Both the position numbers and the translations under genes were made by a program. 64,000 nucleotides of DNA from Caprella mutica. Its lineage: Eukaryota > Arthropoda > Malacostraca > Amphipoda > Caprellidae. Positions 25,561-39,200 of this stretch are shown here, piece by piece (the stretch's first letter is position 1; each line of letters begins with the position of its first letter). The notes below the pieces were generated by a model. That model was not told the DNA's origin and did no database searches. It saw only the letters and a program-made list of their open reading frames with translations. The stretch covers positions 62,001-126,000 of the forward strand of contig CANNZV010001031.1 in assembly GCA_947561585.1 (NCBI GenBank), written 5' to 3'.

Positions 25561-26605
25561 AATTTTACTTATTTGCTGTAAAATATTTTTGCTAATTTAA
25601 ATAATGAATGGTAATAATATAGAACAGTCAACTCTATTTACAAAAGATAAACATTCAAATGTAATAACTAGACATCTTGAAATAAATAACATCAATAATA
25701 AATACAGTATTTACAGAGAAACAACTGTTTTAAAATAATTAGTCCTACAGTGTTGAAAAAAAGTAATTATGCTGTTTGAGGCAAAATAAATATTTATAAA
25801 AATAATTGATAAAGAATATTTGGTACAGTTATAATAAATAATATATGACTAGTTTAATTTTTTCATCTTTTAATGTATACATAAAATGACATAAATTTCA
25901 TATTAAAGAATATGGTTTCAATACTTATTAATATTTAATAATGGTATACCTATACTTCTTTATTTGATAGTACGTAAAACTATTTAGATATTTACAGTTT
26001 CATTTTAAATTAAATTTAACAGAAAAATATAAGATAAAAGTTGACTAGATTTTCAATTCATTTCACCTTTCTAAATAATATGTACATATTTAAATAATAA
26101 ATATATGATTAGTGAATTACTGTACATTTATGGAAATGATATTTAACATATTGCTATTTAGTAAACATAATGATAAACATATTATTTAATAATAGAAACA
26201 ATTTAATAACCATAACTATATGTTATTTTACACCATTTAATATAATACATTACTTATATTTACTATAGACTAGACAATAATACTGATGTGGTATTTTGCT
26301 ATATTAACTATATTATGCCAATTATTAAAATTACAAAAAATAGGATAAACTTTACAGAATATTAATCAGAATTAATATTTAAAATTTTTTAGAAGTTCTT
26401 GAAATTCATTAAACGATCGAAATTATGAAATTTTTAATTTAATTTTTTTTGCATGAATTTTAGTTTTATCGCCTATGTTTCAAAACGTCAAAGCATTTAT
26501 TTTCTAATCTTATTGAATTTTAAAATATTACAAAAAAATCAATGACATAATTTCATAATGATTTCAATCATTTTTATATTAGCTCCTGAGTCAAATGGGC
26601 TACTT
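25561..26605. other. AT-rich region downstream of the LMO gene
   Basis: No ORF. Probably 3' UTR and flank of the minus-strand LMO gene; several AATAAA-like signals exist on that strand, but I cannot choose the real cleavage site. Confidence 0.4.
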
Positions 26606-26770
26606 CACACGAGGCGTTTTTTTTTCCTACAAGAATATAGCATGAAAAACGCCTAATCTAAGCGGACAACAAAACACATATACGTTTAATCAGTCTTACG
26701 TTTATTTTTTTTCATGCACCATTTTCTTTGCTTCGGCATGGAAAAAACGCTCGTGTGAAAGGGGCCTATA
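26606..26770. mobile_element. MITE with about 27 bp inverted ends
   Basis: The left end CTACTTCACACGAGGCGTTT and the right end (minus strand GGCCCCTTTCACACGAGCGT) form terminal inverted repeats around an AT-rich core. It lies 80 bp beyond the LMO stop codon, so it may be transcribed as LMO 3' UTR. Confidence 0.65.
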
Positions 26771-26782
26771 AGTACCAGAGTT

Positions 26783-26868
26783 CGAGTCACAATATCGAAT
26801 ATGACTCACTAAGTAACCAAAGTTCGAGTCATATGATTCAATATGACTCACTAAGTAACTAAGGTTTG
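26783..26868. repeat. 42 bp tandem duplication spanning the LMO stop codon
   Basis: Two copies of a segment containing ATATGACTCACTAAGTAAC. On the minus strand one copy holds the last LMO codons and the TAG (26851-26853); the other lies in the 3' UTR with the stop-codon context repeated. Confidence 0.8.
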
Positions 26869-27246
26869 AGTCTGATGAGTCATAACAGTCGAGACTCCAA
26901 GAGTCAAGTTCGTAGTTGTCGTTAATTGACTCAGTTGCGGTTGGCTTTGATTTTGAGTCAATGGTTGTTGTTGTTGGGGTTGAGTCAAGCCTTGGGTTGA
27001 ATTAGGTTGTGGTTGCTGAGTTTGGTTGTTTTGAACCGCTGCTTGACTGGTGGTGACATTGTGATGGTTGTTGTTGTTGTTATTGTTGTTTAGGTTGTTG
27101 GTGGGTTGCATTGGAGTTGTTTGTGGTAGGTTATGGTGCAGCTGGTGGTGGTGTGGCTGCTGTTGGTGATACTGTATGTGGTGATGGTGCTGGGTGGTTC
27201 CTTCGTGGTGCAACCGCTTGTTAGGACTGTTGTCTAAAATTGGACT
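26851..27246 (-). CDS. LMO exon 5 (Gln/Asn/His-rich tail and stop)
   Basis: Encodes residues 163-293, starting [16 protein letters not shown] and running into His-, Gln- and Asn-rich tracts. Such tails are common on insect transcription cofactors and vary in length. The TAG stop is at 26851-26853, inside a 42 bp tandem duplication. Confidence 0.93.
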   Translation of the reverse strand, partial: SPILDNSPNKRLHHEGTTQHHHHIQYHQQQPHHHQLHHNLPQTTPMQPTNNLNNNNNNNNHHNVTTSQAAVQNNQTQQPQPNSTQGLTQPQQQQPLTQNQSQPQLSQLTTTTNLTLGVSTVMTHQTQTLVT

Positions 27247-30200
27247 CTGAAAAGAAAATAGGAAATTGAAATTAGGAAATAAATTTATATAAATAGTTAT
27301 GAAATGAAATTTGGCTAGTAATAAGGAAAATTTTATATTATCTAATTAATCTTGAAGTTGAAGATTTTTGAAAATATGGAAGATTTTTGTAAAAAATGTG
27401 GAAGATTTTTGAGAAAAATATGGAAGATTTTTGAGAGTAAATATCTGCTGAGAATAGTTTATGAGTGATATGCCGTCGTTTATCAATACTTTCACGATCA
27501 CCTCGTATACATATAGTTATATTTCTAATAAATAAGTATATAAAAAAAGCTTGCTAAATTGTATCTTTTTAAATTTATTTATTTGAACAAAATATTCGCT
27601 TACAAAATTCAATTCAATTGGAACACCAAGATACGATCCAATTGTAGAATTGAAAAATATCAAAATAATAGAACAAAAAAATAAGGAGAATAGAAAGTTC
27701 TCGACTTCAAGTTACACCAGCGTACCTCAAGGCCCCCGATCTGTCTCTTTAGTTGCGCCAGACTTGATGGAGAGCAAGCCATGGACGCGAAGACTAACCT
27801 CTCTTCATAGTCATACTCGCACAGAATCTTATTGTCGCATAGGTAGAATTTGTCACCAACACAAAACCTGAGATGAGAGGGTTAAACGTTTAAAAAAACA
27901 AATTTAATGAAGTAGAGATTGAATTAAGTAAAAGATTTTCCAACATTTTCTTAGTTATTCTTTAGTAATATCAAGTGAAGGATCTATTAACCACATGACC
28001 CTATTTTACGTTTAATTACATTTATTCAAGATCCATTTCACTGTAAAAGATTCATTGATGTAAATCATAAACTCACAAAATAATTTGATATTAAATATTC
28101 TTGGATTAGTACAATTTTCTTCATGGAAATTTTAAAAATTCCTACATGGAAGGCCCTGACTTATATAATTGTACCTATTTTTGAGAATGTTCATCAAAGT
28201 AATAGAATTTACCTGTGATTACATTGTTGACAAGCAAAACACTCGAGATGATAAACGTTATTCCTTGCCCGCATAACCATTTCGAAAGCTGGGATAACCT
28301 TCGAACAGGCTGAACAGTAACCAGTCGTGCCGAAGAGTCTGAGAATTGAATTTTGGGGTTAAGAATTTTCATCGAAAGGACAATGGAAGATAGATAATGT
28401 TTGTCGCAGTATAATGAACTATTGAGAAACATTATTACATTGATTTACAATTCCAATGCTATAAGAATGTCAGTTTTTAATTGCACGTATTGTAGAGATT
28501 AAATGATCTCACCAACTATGTAGATGTTGCTGAAAAAGGTTCAAATAAAGAGTTTCTAGTACATAAGTAGTCTGCTAATGAATTTTTCCCTCCAAAGTAT
28601 CCTTTTGGATTTCAAAATAGTGTTAATTATATCCTAAGACTGACAGCAAAGGGCACTGAAGGTCACCTCAAGTAATCACGACGACACAATATAAGGTTCC
28701 CTTTAGTGAATAGTGTAGATCCAACTTCTCCAAGTCTGCAGTCACAACAACCGCACTTGAGGCAGTCTTCGTGCCAGAACATGTCCAGGGCCTTCAGGAG
28801 GTACCTAGGTAGATAAGAACTTGCTGTTAGTTTTCTGTTTTCTGAATGAAGTTGATGGGTGAACTGAATCATTTGAATATAATTCTATTAAGTAATGAAA
28901 GTCTTGCAGCTCTCAACAACACGCAGCTTTAGTTAGATATTGGAATTATATTTCATTGAGGGGCAGGGTGCCAAGTTAATATAGTTTCCTTTTCAGGAGT
29001 ACAAATAACACAAGAAACATTTCTGGAAACTGACAGATTATCTTCTCATGTAGGTAAAATAAAATATTTACAAGCTGATATTAATTATTATAGGAAAAAT
29101 ATAGGATTTTTGAAGAAAATTCGGAATAAATAATTGCATAATTGTACGTTATTCGAAAGTTCGACAATCGATTCCTAATTCTCTAAAATGAATCTATCAT
29201 CTATTTCTAAACTGACTAAAAAATAGATAAAGATGTTAATTTTAAAATTCAAATGATCCGTAAAGATAATTTGTTATTCATTAAAGGAACATCGCAAAAC
29301 TATAACACTTAATCTGGCTTACAGTAACCGGAAAGTTGGTGTTTATTATACTATAGTAATTTTTGGTGATTAGATTGGTTTGTGATATATTATGAATTTA
29401 CGAGTGTCCGAAGACTGCAAATTTTCGTCTGATAAGAGAAGTAAGTTAATATAACCCATATGACACAGTAACCCATATGACACAGTAACCGAAATGACAC
29501 AGAAACCGATATGACACAGTAACCCATATGACACAGTAACCGAAATGACACAGAAACCGATATGACACAGTAACCCATATGACACAGTAACCGAAATGAC
29601 ACAGAAACCGATATGACACAGTAACCCATATGACACAGTAACCGAAATGACACAGAAACCGATATGACACAGTAACCCATATGACACAGTAACCGAAATG
29701 ACACAGAAACCGATATGACACATGCAGTAACCCATATGATACAGTCATCGATATGACACAGTAACCGATATGACACTGTAACCGATATGACAAAGTAACC
29801 TATATGACACAGTAACTATTGTGACACTGTAACCGATATGACACAGGAACCGATATGACACTGTAACCGATATGACAAAGTAACCGATATGACACAGTAA
29901 CAGATATGACACAGTAACCGATATGACACAGTAACCGAAATGACACAGTAACCGATATGACACAGTAACCGATAGCAAGTTACAAAAAGATATTCTGTTT
30001 TCAAAATGGAGTGGCTAGGAAGAATCTTTTTAGTGTACCGTGTAGTAGCTAGGAAGAATCTTTTTAGTGTACCGTGTAGTGGCTAGGAAGAATCTTTTTA
30101 GTGTACCGTGTAGTGGCTAGGAAGAATCTTTTTAGTGTACCGTGTAGTGGCTAGGAAGAATCTTTTTAGTGTACCGTGTAGTGGCTAGGAAGAATCTTTT

Positions 30201-33200
30201 TAGTGTACCGTGTAGTGGCTAGGAAGAATCTTTTTATAGTGTACCGTGTAGTGGCTAGGAAGAATCTTTTTAGTGTACCGTGTAGTGGCTAGGAAGAATC
30301 TTTTTAGTGTACCGTGTAGAGGTTAGGAAGAATCTTTTTAGTGTACCGTGTAGTGGCTAGGAAGAATCTTTTCAGTGTACCGTGTAGTGGCTAGGAAGAA
30401 TCTTTTTAGTGTACCGTGTAGTGGCTAGGAAGAATCTTTTCAGTGTACCGTGTAGTGGCTAGGAAGAATCTTTTCAATGTACCGTGTAGTGGTTAGGAAG
30501 AATCTTTTCAATGTACCGTGTAGTGGCTAGGAAGAATCTTTTTACTGTACCGTGTAGTGGCTAGGAAGAATCTTTTCAGTGTACCGTGTAGTGGCTAGGA
30601 AGAATCTTTTCAATGTACCGTGTAGTGGCTAGGAAGAATCTTTTCAGTGTACCGTGTAGTGGCTAGGAAGAATCTTTTCAATGTACCGTGTAGTGGCTAG
30701 GAAGAATCTTTTTACTGTACCGTGTAGTGGTTAGGAAGAATCTTTTCAGTGTACTGTGTAGTGGCTAGGAAGAATCTTTTCAGTGTACCGTGTAGTGGCT
30801 AGGAAGAATCTTTTTACTGTACCGTGTAGTGGTTAGGAAGAATCTTTTCAGTGTACCGTGTAGTGGCTAGGAAGAATCTTTTTACTGTACCGTGTAGTGG
30901 TTAGGAAGAATCTTTTCAGTGTACCGTGTAGTGGCTAGGAAGAATCTTTTCAGTATACCGTGTAGTGGTTAGGAAGAATCTTTTCAGTGTACCGTGTAGT
31001 GGCTAGGAAGAATCTTTTCAGTGTACCGTGTAGTGGCTAGGAAGAATCTTTTCAGTGCACCGTGTAGTGGCTAGGAAGAATCTTTTCAGTGTACCGTATT
31101 TATAAGTTTAAATGACACGGTACACTGAAAAGATTCTTCTTAGCCACTACACGGTAGCCATTTCCGGCAATTGAGTATTAACCCTAAAGTTACTATTTGT
31201 TACTGTGACACTAGTTACTAGTCGTTACTGTGACACTAGTTACTATTCGTTACTGTGACACTAGTTACTATTCGTTACTGTGACACTAGTTACTATTCGT
31301 TACTGTGACACTAGTTACTATTTGTTACTGTGACACTAGTCACTATTCGTTACTGTGACACTAGTTACTATTCGTTACTGTGACACTAGTTACTATTCGT
31401 TACTGTGACACTAGTTACCATTCGTCACAGTGACACTAGTCACTATTCGTTACTGTGAAACTAGTTACTATTCGTTACTGTGCCACTAGTTACTATTTGT
31501 TACTGTGACACTAGTCACTATTCGTTACTGTGACACTAGTTACTATTCGTTACTGTGACTCTAGTTACTATTCGTTACTGTGACACTAGTTACTATTTGT
31601 TACTGTGACACTAGTTACTATTCGTTACTGTGACACTAGTTAGTATTTGTTACTGTGACACTAGTTACTATTCGTTACTGTGACACTAGTTACTATTCGT
31701 TACTGTGACACTAGTTACTATTTGTTACTGTGACACTAGTTACTATTCGTTACTGTGACACTAGTTACTATTCGTTACTGTGACACTAGTTACTATTTGT
31801 TACTGTGACACTAGTTACTATTTGTTACTGTGACACTAGTTACTATTCGTTACTATGACACTAGTTACTATTTGTTACTGTGACACTAGTTAGTATTTGT
31901 TACTGTGACACTAGTTACTATTCGTTACTGTGACACTAGTTACTATTCGTTACTGTGACACTAGTTACTATTCGTTTCTGTGACACTAGTTAGTATTTGT
32001 TACTGTGACACTAGTTAGTATTTGTTACTGTGACACTAGTTACTATTCGTTACTGTGACACTAGTTACTATTTGTTACTGTGACACTAGTTACTATTCGT
32101 TACTGTGACACTAGTTACTATTCGTTACTGTGACACTAGTTACTATTCGTTACTGTGACACTAGTTACTATTTGTTACTGTGACACTAGTTACTATTTGT
32201 TACTGTGACACTAGTTACTATTCGTTACTATGACACTAGTTACTATTTGTTACTGTGACACTAGTTAGTATTTGTTACTGTGACACTAGTTACTATTTGT
32301 TACTGTGACACTAGTCACTATTCGTTACTGTGACACTAGTTACTATTCGTTACTGTGACACTAGTTACTATTCGTTACTGTGACACTAGTTACCATTCGT
32401 CACAGTGACACTAGTCACTATTCGTTACTGTGAAACTAGTTACTATTCGTTACTGTGACACTAGTTACTATTTGTTACTGTGACACTAGTCACTATTCGT
32501 TACTGTGACACTAGTTACTATTCGTTACTGTGACACTAGTTACTATTCGTTACTGTGACACTAGTTACTATTTGTTACTGTGACACTAGTTACTATTCGT
32601 TACTGTGACACTAGTTACTATTTGTTACTGTGACACTAGTTACTATTCGTTACTGTGACACTAGTTACTATTTGTTACTGTGACACTAGTTACTATTTGT
32701 TACTGTGACACTAGTTACTATTCGTTACTGTGACACTAGTTACTATTTGTTACTGTGACACTAGTTACTATTCGTTACTGTGACACTAGTTACTATTCGT
32801 TACTGTGACACTAGTTACTATTCGTTACTATGACACTAGTTACTATTTGTTACTGTGACACTAGTTAGTATTTGTTACTGTGACACTAGTTACTATTCGT
32901 TACTGTGACACTAGTTACTATTCGTTACTGTGACACTAGTTACTATTCGTTTCTGTGACACTAGTTAGTATTTGTTACTGTGACACTAGTTAGTATTTGT
33001 TACTGTGACACTAGTTACTATTCGTTACTGTGACACTAGTTACAATTTGTTACTGTGACACTAGTTACTATTCGTTACTGTGACACTAGTTACTATTCGT
33101 TACTGTGACACTAGTTACTATTCGTTACTGTGACACTAGTTACTATTTGTTACTGTGACACTAGTTACTATTTGTTACTGTGACACTAGTTACTATTCGT

Positions 33201-36200
33201 TACTATGACACTAGTTACTATTTGTTACTGTGACACTAGTTAGTATTTGTTACTGTGACACTAGTTACTATTCGTTACTATGACACTAGTTACTATTTGT
33301 TACTGTGACACTAGTTAGTATTTGTTACTGTGACACTAGTTACTATTCGTTACTGTGACACTAGTTACTATTCGTTACTGTGACACTAGTTACTAGTCGT
33401 TACTGTAACACTAGTTACTCTTCGTTACTGTGACACTAGTTACTAGTCGTTACAGTGACACTAGTTACTATTCGTTACTGTGACACTAGTTACTATTTGT
33501 TACTGTGTCGCTAGTTACTATTCGTTACTGTGACACTAGTTACTAGTCGTTACTGTAACACTAGTTACTATTCGTTACTGTGACACTAGTTACTATTCGT
33601 TTCTGTGACACTAGTTAGTATTTGTTACTGTGACACTAGTTAGTATTTGTTACTGTGACACTAGTTACTATTCGTTACTGTGACACTAGTTACTATTCGT
33701 TACTGTGACACTAGTTACTATTTGTTACTGTGACACTAGTTACTATTCGTTACTGTGACACTAGTTACTATTCGTTACTGTGACACTAGTTACTATTTGT
33801 TACTGTGACACTAGTTACTATTTGTTACTGTGACACTAGTTACTATTCGTTACTATGACACTAGTTACTATTTGTTACTGTGACACTAGTTAGTATTTGT
33901 TACTGTGACACTAGTTACTATTCGTTACTGTGACACTAGTTACTATTCGTTACTGTGACACTAGTTACTATTCGTTTCTGTGACACTAGTTAGTATTTGT
34001 TACTGTGACACTAGTTAGTATTTGTTACTGTGACACTAGTTACTATTCGTTACTGTGACACTAGTTACAATTTGTTACTGTGACACTAGTTACTATTCGT
34101 TACTGTGACACTAGTTACTATTCGTTACTGTGACACTAGTTACTATTCGTTACTGTGACACTAGTTACTATTTGTTACTGTGACACTAGTTACTATTTGT
34201 TACTGTGACACTAGTTACTATTCGTTACTATGACACTAGTTACTATTTGTTACTGTGACACAAGTTAGTATTTGTTACTGTGACACTAGTCACTATTCGT
34301 TACTGTGACACTAGTCACTATTCGTTACTGTGACACTAGTTACTATTCGTTACTGTGACACTAGTTACTATTCGTTACTGTGACACTAGTTACCATTCGT
34401 CACAGTGACACTAGTCACTATTCGTTACTGTGAAACTAGTTACTATTCGTTACTGTGACACTAGTTACTATTTGTTACTGTGACACTAGTCACTATTCGT
34501 TACTGTGACACTAGTTACTATTCGTTACTGTGACACTAGTTACTATTCGTTACTGTGACACTAGTTACTATTTGTTACTGTGACACTAGTTACTATTCGT
34601 TACTGTGACACTAGTTAGTATTTGTTACTGTGACACTAGTTACTATTCGTTACTGTGACACTAGTTACTATTCGTTACTGTGACACTAGTTACTATTTGT
34701 TACTGTGACACTAGTTACTATTCGTTACTGTGACACTAGTTACTATTCGTTACTGTGACACTAGTTACTATTTGTTACTGTGACACTAGTTACTATTTGT
34801 TACTGTGACACTAGTTACTATTCGTTACTATGACACTAGTTACTATTTGTTACTGTGACACTAGTTAGTATTTGTTACTGTGACACTAGTTACTATTCGT
34901 TACTGTGACACTAGTTACTATTCGTTACTGTGACACTAGTTACTATTCGTTTCTGTGACACTAGTTAGTATTTGTTACTGTGACACTAGTTAGTATTTGT
35001 TACTGTGACACTAGTTACTATTCGTTACTGTGACACTAGTTACAATTTGTTACTGTGACACTAGTTACTATTCGTTACTGTGACACTAGTTACTATTCGT
35101 TACTGTGACACTAGTTACTATTCGTTACTGTGACACTAGTTACTATTTGTTACTGTGACACTAGTTACTATTTGTTACTGTGACACTAGTTACTATTCGT
35201 TACTATGACACTAGTTACTATTTGTTACTGTGACACTAGTTAGTATTTGTTACTGTGACACTAGTTACTATTCGTTACTATGACACTAGTTACTATTTGT
35301 TACTGTGACACTAGTTAGTATTTGTTACTGTGACACTAGTTACTATTCGTTACTGTGACACTAGTTACTATTCGTTACTGTGACACTAGTTACTAGTCGT
35401 TACTGTAACACTAGTTACTCTTCGTTACTGTGACACTAGTTACTAGTCGTTACAGTGACACTAGTTACTATTCGTTACTGTGACTCTAGTTACTATTTGT
35501 TACTGTGTCGCTAGTTACTATTCGTTACTGTGACACTAGTTACTAGTCGTTACTGTAACACTAGTTACTATTCGTTACTGTGACACTAGTTACTATTCGT
35601 TTCTGTGACACTAGTTAGTATTTGTTACTGTGACACTAGTTAGTATTTGTTACTGTGACACTAGTTACTATTCGTTACTGTAACACTAGTTACTATTCGT
35701 TTCTGTGACACTAGTTAGTATTTGTTACTGTGACACTAGTTAGTATTTGTTACTGTGACACTAGTTACTATTCGTTACTGTGACACTAGTTACAATTCGT
35801 TACTGTGACACTAGTTACTATTCGTTACTGTGACACTAGTTACTATTCGTTACTGTGACACTAGTTACTATTCGTTACTGTGACACTAGTTACTATTTGT
35901 TACTGTGACACTAGTAACTATTTGTTACTGTGACACTAGTTACTATTCGTTACTATGACACTAGTTACTATTTGTTACTGTGACACTAGTTAGTATTTGT
36001 TACTGTGACACTAGTTACTATTCGTTACTATGACACTAGTTACTATTCGTTACTGTGATACTAGTTACTAGTCGTTACTGTGACACTAGTTACTATTCGT
36101 TACTGTGATACTAGTTACTATTCGTTACTGTGATACTAGTTACTAGTCGTTACTGTGACACTAGTTACTATTCGTTACTGTGATACTAGTTACTAGTCGT

Positions 36201-39200
36201 TACTGTGACACTAGTTACTATTCGTTACTGTGATACTAGTTACTATTCGTTACTGTGATACTAGTTACTAGTCGTTACTGTGACACTAGTTACTATTCGT
36301 TACTGTGACACTAGTTACTATTTGTTACTGTGACACTAGTTAGTATTTGTTACTTAGACAATAGTTAGTATTCGTTACTGTGACACTAGTTACTATTCGT
36401 TACTGTGACACTAGTTACTATTTGTTACTGTGACACTAGTTACTATTTGTTACTGTGTCGCTAGTTACTATTCGTTACTATGACACTAGTTACTATTTGT
36501 TACTGTGACAATAGTTAGTATTCGTTACTGTGACACTAGTTACTATTCGTTACTGTGACACTAGTTACTATTTGTTACTGTGACACTAGTTACTATTTGT
36601 TACTGTGTCGCTAGTTACTATTCGTTACTGTGACACTAGTTACTAGTCGTTACTGTAACACTAGTTACTCTTCGTTACTGTGACACTAGTTACTAGTCGT
36701 TACAGTGACACTAGTTACTATTCGTTACTGTGACTCTAGTTACTATTTGTTACTGTGTCGCTAGTTACTATTCGTTACTGTGACACTAGTTACTAGTCGT
36801 TACTGTAACACTAGTTACTATTCGTTACTGTGACACTAGTTACTATTTGTTACTGTGACACTAGTTAGTATTTGTTACTGTGACAATAGTTAGTATTTGT
36901 TACTGTGACACTAGTTACTATTCGTTACTGTGACACTAGTTACTAGTCGTTACTGTAACACTAGTTACTATTCGTTACTTTGACTCTAGTTTTTATTTGT
37001 TACTGTGACACTAGTTACTATTCGTTACTGTGACACTAGTTACTATTCGTTACTGTGACACTAGTTACTATTCGTTTCTGTGACACTAGTTAGTATTTGT
37101 TACTGTGACACTAGTTAGTATTTGTTACTGTGACACTAGTTACTATTCGTTACTGTGACACTAGTTACAATTTGTTACTGTGACACTAGTTACTATTCGT
37201 TACTGTGACACTAGTTACTATTCGTTACTGTGACACTAGTTACTATTCGTTACTGTGACACTAGTTACTATTTGTTACTGTGACACTAGTTACTATTTGT
37301 TACTGTGACACTAGTTACTATTCGTTACTATGACACTAGTTACTATTTGTTACTGTGACACAAGTTAGTATTTGTTACTGTGACACTAGTCACTATTCGT
37401 TACTGTGACACTAGTCACTATTCGTTACTGTGACACTAGTTACTATTCGTTACTGTGACACTAGTTACTATTCGTTACTGTGACACTAGTTACCATTCGT
37501 CACAGTGACACTAGTCACTATTCGTTACTGTGAAACTAGTTACTATTCGTTACTGTGACACTAGTTACTATTTGTTACTGTGACACTAGTCACTATTCGT
37601 TACTGTGACACTAGTTACTATTCGTTACTGTGACACTAGTTACTATTCGTTACTGTGACACTAGTTACTATTTGTTACTGTGACACTAGTTACTATTCGT
37701 TACTGTGACACTAGTTAGTATTTGTTACTGTGACACTAGTTACTATTCGTTACTGTGACACTAGTTACTATTCGTTACTGTGACACTAGTTACTATTTGT
37801 TACTGTGACACTAGTTACTATTCGTTACTGTGACACTAGTTACTATTCGTTACTGTGACACTAGTTACTATTTGTTACTGTGACACTAGTTACTATTTGT
37901 TACTGTGACACTAGTTACTATTCGTTACTATGACACTAGTTACTATTTGTTACTGTGACACTAGTTAGTATTTGTTACTGTGACACTAGTTACTATTCGT
38001 TACTGTGACACTAGTTACTATTCGTTACTGTGACACTAGTTACTATTCGTTTCTGTGACACTAGTTAGTATTTGTTACTGTGACACTAGTTAGTATTTGT
38101 TACTGTGACACTAGTTACTATTCGTTACTGTGACACTAGTTACAATTTGTTACTGTGACACTAGTTACTATTCGTTACTGTGACACTAGTTACTATTCGT
38201 TACTGTGACACTAGTTACTATTCGTTACTGTGACACTAGTTACTATTTGTTACTGTGACACTAGTTACTATTTGTTACTGTGACACTAGTTACTATTCGT
38301 TACTATGACACTAGTTACTATTTGTTACTGTGACACTAGTTAGTATTTGTTACTGTGACACTAGTTACTATTCGTTACTATGACACTAGTTACTATTTGT
38401 TACTGTGACACTAGTTAGTATTTGTTACTGTGACACTAGTTACTATTCGTTACTGTGACACTAGTTACTATTCGTTACTGTGACACTAGTTACTAGTCGT
38501 TACTGTAACACTAGTTACTCTTCGTTACTGTGACACTAGTTACTAGTCGTTACAGTGACACTAGTTACTATTCGTTACTGTGACTCTAGTTACTATTTGT
38601 TACTGTGTCGCTAGTTACTATTCGTTACTGTGACACTAGTTACTAGTCGTTACTGTAACACTAGTTACTATTCGTTACTGTGACACTAGTTACTATTCGT
38701 TTCTGTGACACTAGTTAGTATTTGTTACTGTGACACTAGTTAGTATTTGTTACTGTGACACTAGTTACTATTCGTTACTGTAACACTAGTTACTATTCGT
38801 TTCTGTGACACTAGTTAGTATTTGTTACTGTGACACTAGTTAGTATTTGTTACTGTGACACTAGTTACTATTCGTTACTGTGACACTAGTTACAATTCGT
38901 TACTGTGACACTAGTTACTATTCGTTACTGTGACACTAGTTACTATTCGTTACTGTGACACTAGTTACTATTCGTTACTGTGACACTAGTTACTATTTGT
39001 TACTGTGACACTAGTAACTATTTGTTACTGTGACACTAGTTACTATTCGTTACTATGACACTAGTTACTATTTGTTACTGTGACACTAGTTAGTATTTGT
39101 TACTGTGACACTAGTTACTATTCGTTACTATGACACTAGTTACTATTCGTTACTGTGATACTAGTTACTAGTCGTTACTGTGACACTAGTTACTATTCGT

